DNA of 64,000 nt. It comes from Gigantopelta aegis (lineage: Eukaryota; Mollusca; Gastropoda; Neomphalida; Peltospiridae). Position numbers and translations under genes: made by a program. Below, piece after piece: positions 45,101-55,900 of the stretch (its first letter is position 1; every line of letters starts with the position of its first letter). The notes under the pieces were generated by a model that was not told the DNA's origin, made no database searches, and saw only the letters and a list, made by a program, of their open reading frames with translations. The stretch spans positions 26,613,572 to 26,677,571 of the forward strand of contig NC_054708.1 in assembly GCF_016097555.1 (NCBI RefSeq), written 5' to 3'.

Positions 45101-48100
45101 GTTATTTCTTGTTCCAGCTAGTGCACTACAACTGATAACTGATATATCAAAGGTCATGGTATGTGCTGTCCTGTTAGTGATGGTCCATATAAAAGATCCC
45201 TTGCTACTAATGGAAAAATGTAGTGGGTTTCCTCCCGAGACGGACCGGCCTCGGTGGCGTCGTGGCAGGCCATCGGTCTACAGGCTGGTAGGTACTGGAT
45301 TCGGATCCCAGTCGAGGCATGGGATTTTTAATCGAGATACCGACTCCAAACCCTGAGTGAGTGCTCCGCAAGGCTCAGTGGGTAGGTGTAAACCACTTGC
45401 ACCGACCAGTGATCCATAACTGGTTCAACAAAGGCCATGGTTTGTGCTATCCTGCCTGTGGGAAGTGCAAATAAAAGATCCCTTGCTGCCTGTCGTAAAA
45501 AGAGTAGCCTATGTGGCGACAGCGGGTTTCCTCTAAAAACTGTCAGAATGACCATATGTTTGACGTCCAATAGCCGATGATAAGATAAAAAATCAATGTG
45601 CTCTAGCGGCGTCGTTAAATAAAACAAACTTTACTTCTTCTTTTTTCCTCCCGAGACTATCAAAATAACCAAATGTTTGACATCCAATAACTGATGATTA
45701 ATAAATTGATTTGCTCTAGTGGTGGTGTTAAACAAAACAAACTTTTAACTTTTCTCATTCGTTCTCTCACTATCTATTTGCCTCAGTATAGTTTTTCAAT
45801 ATTAGCAGCTCCTTTTATAATTGTTCAACTTGTAAAAAATCAAAGTATAACTTAATTCAATTCTACGAAAACCATTGAAATAGATCAAAGTTTATGAGAA
45901 AAAAAATACTGTATTATTTCAACAAATTTGAATGTATACATATACACACACATAGCTGTTGTAGTTCATTAAAATAAACCTTGAGCATTCCAGGGCTTCT
46001 AGAATTTATATAAAATCCACTAGCCATGGAATCAGTGATTTAAAGAATGAAAAGTATCAAGTCCTACTTTACTTTAAACTAATACAAGTTTACTAAGTGA
46101 TGGTAATAATCAGATATGTCACCTAAAGAGGGCGATAGAGCTTAAAAACACTAACGTTTAGGTAGGGGAAGGGTATTCATATTTACAAAGTAGACTTAAC
46201 TGCAACATTTGATAAAAAAAAAAAAACACTATTTACTAGCTATCGGGCATGGCAATAGTAGTTATTTACTAGCCCAACATTGAATATCACTAGCCATGGG
46301 AGTAGGGCTACCATAATCTAGAAGCCCTGGGCATTTGCCAACACCCGATTTTAGCAGTGATTTGTATGTCATTCATTACATGTATGTTTTACATATAGGG
46401 TTGATTATGAAGTTCAAGTTCTTTATTTGCTTTGAGTTTTACAACTCATCAGCTGAATACATAACAAATAATACAACGTAGTTATTCAAAATACACACGT
46501 CAAAACAATGGTGGGTGTGGTTTATATATAATCATGGACAAATGAAGTGAAATAAGTTACATTTATTATATTAACTATCATCCTGCATTAACCGATCTCT
46601 AATTGTATTCACTTGCACTAAATATTTGCCTAGGTTATTCAGTTCCTTATTGTTACTGGTGGTTAATAACTGTATAAAACGATACACACTAGGCCGCTTA
46701 TAGTAATACATTTTTATCAAACTAAATAATTCATATTCATATTTAAAAGTACCTGTATATTTACTCAAATATGTTTGTTTTAACTGCAGGGTCCAGAACT
46801 ATTGTCCAAAGCAGGTGGCCTCCACAAGTTTATGAACTGGGACAGAGCTTTGCTTACCGTGAGTTTGCTGTATATTATTACGTCAGTCGTTATATTTAGA
46901 TGCCAGTGGCCATGTCAATTCTATATTAGTACTGGTCACATGGATTGATGAAAGAATTATGAGGATTTCAACAAAAGAAATATTAATTAAACTCCTGTAT
47001 TCACAGGCTTTTGATTGTGCAGGAAACATGTTCCAACTACTCCAACATTTTGACACAACAAAATTACATCATAAATAGTTTTGTGGAATAGAATAGAATC
47101 CTTCACTTATAGACACATACAACCCCTTCATAGTCCATTCCTTGACGTGGTGAGGGGGCTAGTATGTATCAGTGACCCATAGAGCTATGCCAGCAGGAGC
47201 TTTGGCTTCTGTTAGGGACACCCAAGCTGGACTGGTCAATGGGTAGAGGCTAGACTGATATGGACTAAGGGTGAGGTAACCCCAACAGAAACCTCAAGTG
47301 CTGAAGTCAGAGGTATTGGGTTGCACAGCACACTCTAATAGTCTACAATACCATGCATCAACAGCTATTATGACTACATTTCTGGACAATAATGACGTGA
47401 TCAATGCTTGCCCTGTGATGACTCACTAGGCAGATGGCACAAGAAGTGATCTAGAGAGAACCGTATTGTTCATAGTCACTGCTGGCCTCGACGTGTAGTC
47501 AACAAGCGAACGAAAAGAAGAAGAAGACACATACAAAAAATAATAAAAGTTTTTAAATGTTTATTAGCAAAACAAACCACACTTTTGAGTTAAAATGTGG
47601 AAAGAAACAAGAATTTCTTTTAATTTAACAAATTCATCTTGAATTGTTTTTCGATTTGACATAGTGTTTCAAGGAAGGTAATAAGGCTTTCGCTCATGGG
47701 ATTTAAAAATATTATTCCTAAATTTGTTCCATAAATTTTTATGGCACTTCCGTATAATGCAATAAAATTCACCAATCATATTTAAAAATCTACTAGCCCT
47801 AACTTCAGTATGTACCGTACAATTCCTGTAATTAAGAAAATGTAGTTTCCACGGCAATTGTTTTGCCAATGTGATTCATTTATACCAGTGGCGGTATTCT
47901 GAAAGTGATGCAACAGTTAACACACGAATAACACCCGTGGTAAGCTAAGGGATGACAATTTATTATATACAGCGTAGTCAGTCCACAGTGATGTGCCAGT
48001 TCAGTCTATATCTTTTAATTATATTACATCAAAGTGTCAGAATATATTAAAATAATGTTCCTTAATAACGGTATAATTTCCGAAATCTGTCAACAAGACT

Positions 48101-49931
48101 GAATGACCCCCTTTCGCACCCAAGTAATCTGTTGATTTGTTGGGGTTTTTTTTATTAGGCCACTTGGCACCAAAAAGGGTAGCATATTTTGTCAATATAT
48201 ATGACGGAGAAAGTTTTATTTAAACTATCAGAACGATCTCTATTTATACATGTAAATATAGATCTACAAATATCTCATCATCAGACTTGTAGGAGTGTAT
48301 GTTGAACATTTTATTAACAATAAAAACTGTAATGCACCATAGCCACAGTTCAACAATGTGTAAGCTGTCACCCCCCTGCAAACCAGTGGTCCATGCAATG
48401 CACATGCTATGAACAGTCAACAGAGTGCATTGATCTAGTTGGAACTCACTTAATGCTGGATCGAGTTCAGCCAGACAGAGCAGAAAAACATCTGCTAGAC
48501 TGTTTTAAGCACTTCACAGTAAACCAAATGGCCACGTCGGGAACCAATCAAATAGTTCGCAAACGTTAGCGAAACATTTGCTGGCTGAACTTTCGATTGG
48601 TAATTTACATATTGAAAAAAAAATCCAATATAGTCCACAGCAAAACAAAATTGCTGTAGAGAATGAAAAACTCTGCAGGAATCTCCATAGCATTGCCAGT
48701 TGCCACAGGCAATTGTAGCGGTTGCTGTACATGTATAAAATTTGTACTTAATGACACTAAAAAATAAAAGCAAAACCCAAATTTTAATATGGCCAAAATG
48801 TTATATACATGTATATAATCGTTTATTATAATTTATAATTATGTATTAACATGCAACATGTTGTCTGCCTCCTTTTGGTATTTGATACTTGAACTGATGT
48901 TAAACACATGTTTGGTAGCAAATATTATTTTCTTATTATTATTATTTCTTGATATACTAATTTTTTAGGTCAATAATGGCAATGAATGGTACAGTCGACA
49001 TCAGTCCATATTAATTTATTATAAATAAGTGGCTATTTTGTCTGTATATAAAAACGTTTCATTTTATTAGTCCCCTACCAGTCTAACTGGGGGGGACTAT
49101 AGGTTTCATCTCCGTCCGTCCGTCTGTCTGTCCATCCGTCTGTCCCACATGTTTTCCGGATGTTTTTTTCAGAAGGCTTTGAGATATTGAGATATTGAGC
49201 TTCATCATGTACTGTTACAGATCGAGTTTGAATTTCATGACGATTTACCCATTTTTGACGGAGTTGTGGCCCTTTTACTTAGGAGATTTGAAAATTTGTT
49301 CTCTGGATTTTTGCAATGCCTAGAGATATCAAGATGAAATTTTGTATGTAGTTTTATCATTTGTATATAGCTTTACAGATCAAGTTGAAATTTCGTGGTG
49401 ATTTAGGAGGTACAAAAAACTGTTGGGCCCGGTAGGGGACATGTATTGCTTTAGCAGTACTCTCATAATGCTTGGTCATCAGTTTTCACCAGTCAAGGAG
49501 AGTAATCACTCCTGTTTCCCTCCACACTCACCTGGAAACTTTTACGAGAGTGGCAAATATATTGCCTTGAAATAAAACTTTAAATACATTTAACTGAAAC
49601 TTCACATGGTTGCTCACCTAGCACCATTTCCGGGAGTGATCTTCAGCTCGCCTTGATTTTTCTCACGGTGAAGACTGATTAATTGTTTTTGTATGTTTCT
49701 GTTTCGTCAGGACAGCGGAGGGTTCCAGATGGTGTCGTTGCTGAAGTTAGCAGAAATCACGGAAGAAGGAGTGAAGTTCCAGTCACCACATGACGGATCA
49801 GAGATGTTTATGACGCCGGAACATTCCATTCATATACAGAACTCACTGGGTATATATGTATATATAGATATACATATACGTATACATATAGATATATAGA
49901 TATACATATAGATATATAGATAGATAGATAG

Positions 49932-49975
<44 letters not shown>

Positions 49976-52900
49976 ATATATTATACACACACGCACAACC
50001 CCTGCAGTTGTCCACAGCAATCGGCAATGAGATGGAAATTGCTGTATAGTTTTTAAGTCTCCACAACCCTTTTTTTTTTGCTGTGGGCGTTTCTTGCCAT
50101 GAACATTTTGTTTATTGTGGGGGTTTTCAGACATGTACACTGCACATTTCAAAGTACGGCTATTTGGTGTCTAACATGATAATTTGGGGCTTCTAGAATT
50201 TTGTAAACATTCACTAGCTACAAGATCAGTGATTTTCAAAATTCATTAGCCATAGTTAAAAATCTGCTTGCCCTACTTTTATATGTACCATGCATTTGTT
50301 TTCCTTTTAATTTTAATCTCTTTTGGATTGAACTCTCTATTTGGGGTGAGGCGTGGTACAGCGCTCGCTTGATGTGCGATTGGTTTGGGATCGATCCCCG
50401 TCAGTGGGCCCATTGCACTATTTCTCGCTCCAGCCAGTGCACCATGACTGGTACATCAAAGGCCGTGGTATATGCTCTCCTGTCTATGGGATGGTGCATA
50501 TAAAAGATCCCTTGCTGCTAATCGAAAAGAGTAGCCCATGAAGTGGCGACAGCAGGTTTCCTCTCTCAATATCTGTGTGGTCCCTAACCATATGTCTGAC
50601 GCCATATAACCGTAAATAAAATGTGTTGAGTGCATCGTTAAATAAAACATTTCTTTCTTTCTTTCTTGAACTCTCTATTTATATGGCCAATTGAATATTA
50701 ACTACATGTATGGTATAAAAATACATATATATTTTTCCACTTCCATACCTTGCAAATATTCTCCATTTATCCATAATACTATTTACATACATGTATATGT
50801 CATTATTATCATAATTTATTTGATGTAATTGTATATTATATCATAATTTATGTGATACGTGAGTGTATGTCTTATAGGTGCTGACATCATCATGCAGCTT
50901 GATGACGTTGTGTCCAGTACAACGACGGGACCACGTGTGGAAGAAGCCATGTACAGGTAGCCACACACAGATTAGCACAGTTCAGGCTGGGATAAAGATA
51001 GTGTGGCAAATCTGGATTGAAAATACGTAGCCACATTCATGTTGTACAGACAGACAAAATGCTGCTAACTAAAGTCCCATTAAACATACTGAATGTTAAT
51101 TTTGAGGTCTGTTCAAGAAGCCGAGCACTCAAGAACATTTTGACTGGTACCATCATCTTTTTTCACGTCACATTCATCCAACATTAGGCACAAAAACCAG
51201 TCTAGCAAGTGTCCACGATCACTCGCCCTCCTGAACAAACCTCAGAATTAACATTTTGGGGGAGCTGTTCTCCATTGTATATTGAATTTGACAAATGATG
51301 ACAAAAATATTGGCTGTTGAAAAGTACAAACATATTACAGTTTTAATAAATGTGTGTTTTTCTATCAAGAGATATTGTCAGGTGACTTTATATAACATTA
51401 TATAGCATGTCTGGTCACCATTTTAATTATATTGTGCCATGAAACAGTTTGTAAGTATTCCACACTTTGAGCATTTGAACAGAAGTCGAATGAGGGGATG
51501 TGGGAAAAAATTAACATGCATGATCTATTGTGAATGCTTGTATATTAAAAATATTTTCAAAAGAGAGGGGAAAAACTGTGTTCAAAATGCCCAGGTTTGA
51601 CCATGGTTCCGTGAGACAATAATGATTGAACATCCATTTAACCACAGTTATTATTATTGTTATTTTATTTTTATTTATTGTTTTTTTTTAAATGCCACAA
51701 ACACAGAGACAAAGAATGTTTTTTGTATTTTGGACATTACAAACATGGATGATGATGAGATGGCTGGTGAAGCCGCAGTATTTCCATTTCGGTATAGGAC
51801 TACTTGCCAGTTGAGCTATCTCGGTATGACCCGAGCCCGGGATTCACGGAACCTGCACTGCATGCCGGGTAATCATCCCCCATGTGGGGTCATACACTCG
51901 GGAGACACATCCATAATTGCACCCTGAAGTGGGTGAAACTCTGTGTATGTGGTCTTGCACCTACCTATTGAGCCTAGCGGTTCACTCACTCTGGGTTGGA
52001 GCCGGTACTGGCATGAAAAATTCCCCATTGCCTCAACTGGGATACGAACACAGTACCTACCAACCTGAATTCTGATGGTATAACCACTACACCACCGAGA
52101 CCGGTCTTTAACCACAGTTATTTACCATTTATGTTACAACATATTCGATTAATACTTACTTACGCTGTGTATTTGTAGAACGATTCGCTGGCTGGATCGG
52201 TGTCTTAAGGCACATCAACGACCACATGATCAGGTTATCTTTCCAATCGTGCAGGGTGGGCTGGATCCCGAGCTCTGCAAGAAATGTGTTCTAGGTAAAT
52301 ATTTACTCAAGAGACAATTTAAGGGACCTGTAGGACGGTGGTAAAGTGTTCGCCTAATGCTATTGGGCTATATTATTTTTTTAATTAATTAAATTAAAAT
52401 ATGTTTTATTATTTTTATTTTTATTTTTATTATTTATTTAAACATGCATTGAGATTACCGTACCATCTATGAATGTAACTGTCAGAAGTTTATGGTAGAG
52501 AAAAAAAGGGAATTCCAGAGAATTTTTGTCTGGTATAGGGATACTGTTTCTATCAACAATAAATGATTTAAGATAAAAATAATTTACAAAATTGTAAAAA
52601 AAAAGTGTAGTTTTTAGTTTTGTTATTAATATTTTTGTAGTCGTAGAAGATATATAAATCTGTGCAAACTCTTCTGTTTAGTTAATGAATTTTGAATATC
52701 ATGATGGCTTTGTTTTATTGGTGTATTTAAACAGAGTTGACAAAGCGTGATGTTCTGGGCTTTGCTATTGGCGGTCTCAGTGGGGGTGAGGAGAAGTCAG
52801 AGTTTTGGAAAATGGTTACGCTATCAACGGATCATCTGCCAAAAGGCAAACCTCGATACCTTATGGGAGTTGGGTGAGTTGGTTTGTTTGTTCACCTTTC

Positions 52901-55900
52901 TTCCAGTATATGATGTTACTGGAAGAGGGCTTACTTTTCCTAATTCTAGTGTCATACACACTCAAATCAATGCTCCATGTCTTGTATATTAAATGCCGCA
53001 TGGTATGTGTTGTCCTGTCTTGGAAGGTACCTGTAAAATGCTATTTGGTAGTAGTCCATATGTTAGATGAAGGTGTTTTCTCTCATTCTCTAAACATGTT
53101 GGGCCGAATTTATGAAGCCTGTTTTTCTTAAACACATCTGTTTAGTCATTGTAAATATATGTAGTTACATGCGTTTAAGACATAAACAGGCTTTGTAAAT
53201 TTGACCCATCAAATTTAGCAGCACCTAATAGTCGATGTGTTTGTCATTAAGCAATCTTTGGATTGTTCTAACACAGCTCAGTGGTAAAGCACTCGTCTGA
53301 TGTGCGGTCGGTCTGGAATCAATCTCCGTCGGTGGGCCCATTGGGTTATTTCTCATTCCAGCCAGTGCACCACGAATGGTATGTGCTATCCTGTCTGTGG
53401 GATGGTGCATATAAAGGATCTCTTGCTATTAATGGAAAAATTTAGCAGGTTTCCTCTCTAAGACTATATATCAGAATTATCAAATCTTTGATATCCTATT
53501 GCTTTAGTGGTATCATTTTGACAAAACAAAATCTTTAATTTTGTTCTAACACCACAATATCTGCATATAATTTTGAGTCCTCAAGCAAGATACATTTCAA
53601 ACAACTAAACATCAGTATACTAGTATTGATACAGCAGTCATGGGAAAAGTTTGGAATGGGAGTTTAAAAAATCATGTAGGACTGCTGAACAGCTGGTACA
53701 CTGAAGTTATAACTATTTTGTACCACCACCTAACACATCTGTTTTGATGATCCGTAATTTAATTTTCAAAATATTTACTCATATCTTCCAGGTTTGCGGT
53801 CGATTTGGTAGTGTGTGTGGCTCTTGGTTGTGATATGTTTGACTGTGTCTTCCCAACAAGAACTGCTGTAAGTACAGAACAATGCAGGTGGGTGTGCAGG
53901 GATTTATACAGGGAAGGGTCCAGATTGTAGCTAGTGCAGTTTAAAGATGGGGGGGTTGGGTTATACTCTTTTGGGAAAAAAAGAAAATTTACTTCAGCAG
54001 GAGTAGTTCTGACACCCCCACCCCACCCCCTGCACCTGTGTCTGCATTAACCGTTAAAAACAGATAACAGTTGAATATTCAATCCATTGTAATTTGTATG
54101 TGCTGGACACAAATATAGGCTTTCATGATGTACATATATCATCCACTGGGAAAAGGTGCAAGGTCCAAGGTGAACCAGATCCCATGTGACCATCTTTATA
54201 TTCTTGGTGTCAGTTTTGGTTACGGGTAACTATGGTTGAGCAAAATCCTCAATCATGGGACTTGAAATGGTCGCCGTAGTTCACCATAGCATAACAGTGA
54301 GTTAGTTCTCTGTATCTGTACAGGTGGGGTGTGCATAGGCCAGTGGTAATTAAGCACTCAGTTTTGGATCCATCCCCATTAGTTGGCCCATTAGGCTATT
54401 TCTTGCTCCAGCCAGTGGGTTTCCACTCTAATTACCTCTGATTCTTAACCATATGTGTGATGCAATATGACCATAATTTCAATGGGTTATGTGTGTCATT
54501 AAATCAAACACCTTTCTTTCTTGTTACTGTACCGGCAGGGTGTAATACAGTATGTATTATTCATATTTCAAATCACATAACATATCAGTATACCAGCAAT
54601 ACCATACATCACTAGTTATTGTTATACAGTCAAATCTATCTTAAGTGGTCACACAAGGGAGTAGATAAAAGTGGCCGCTTAAGACAGGTGGCCACTGAGT
54701 ACAGGTTGCCACATAAATAGTCTTTAAAACATTTGTTGTGGTTTCTGGTTTTACCGTCTGTACTGCTAATCAACGGATGTGTGCTTCACAGTTGACTATA
54801 AATCAACTTTTGACATGTCATCTCCTTCAGAAATACTGCAAATGGAATGTATTAAATTAACCGTTCTCTACAAGTTTGTTTTCTTTTTCCATTTAATTAT
54901 TAATTCCTACTTCATGTGGTGTATTGTCATAGTAAGTGAATCTACAAATGTCAAGCGTAGCCTACCCAGAGGCAATTAGATGCATGGAATCGATGGCTGG
55001 TGAAGTCAGAACCCAAGTCCATGGTGGGCGTGCCTAAACTAAAAGGATGTGGGCACGTTAATATAGTTCCCTTCCTTAGATGCATTACAGAAACAGTAGA
55101 GATGTCGGGACTGAATGGTACTAGTATTCCTGAAGGTGTGAAGACAGTATTTGCTGCACCTTATCGCTGTTATTAAAATATCCCTTTTATATAATAGTAA
55201 AACTTTACTGTGGCCGCTTAATACAAGTATTTTAGCGATTTGAGATCCAGTTTAGGTGGCCGCTGGCCGTGTTAGACAGGTGACCGCTTATTACAGGTGC
55301 ATTTACATTATAAATTGTTTGGGAGGGGGAAAATTGGCCGCTTAAGGCAGGTGACTGTTGAGTACAGGTGGCCGCTAGGACAGGTTTGACTGTATATAGT
55401 TATTTTCATTATCTTCAAACCCAGAAAGTCATTGAACAAATATTTCTTTGCATTATTTTCTTCACATAGTTCAAGGGGTTTTTTTTGGTTCAATTTGTTT
55501 ATTATTTTAAATTTGAGATTATAATGTTTTCAGAGATTCGGATCTGCCCTCACACCAACTGGTGCATTGAATTTGAAGAGTGGTCAGTTCGCCAAGGATT
55601 TCAAGCCAATAGATGAATCGTGTAGTTGTTCTACGTGTAAACATTACACGAGGGCATACCTGCACACGATTGTAACAGTAGAACCTGTCGCCTGCCATTT
55701 AGTGACGATACACAATATAGCATACCAGGTTAGTAGGGTGACGATACACAGCATGGCATACCAGGTTAGTAGGGTGACGATACACAACATGGCATACCAG
55801 GTTAGTAGGGTGACGATACACAACATGGCATACCAGGTTAGTAGGGTGACGATACACAACATGGCATACCAGGTTAGTAGGGTGACGATACACAACATGG

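Noticed and set aside
45006-45157. Open frames made of LSLS or RERE repeats
   Set aside because: Translation of the CT microsatellite in QTRT1 intron 1.
47123-47525. Coding part of a LINE
   Set aside because: No reverse transcriptase or endonuclease motif is visible in any frame; only the tail and target duplication support a retroposon.
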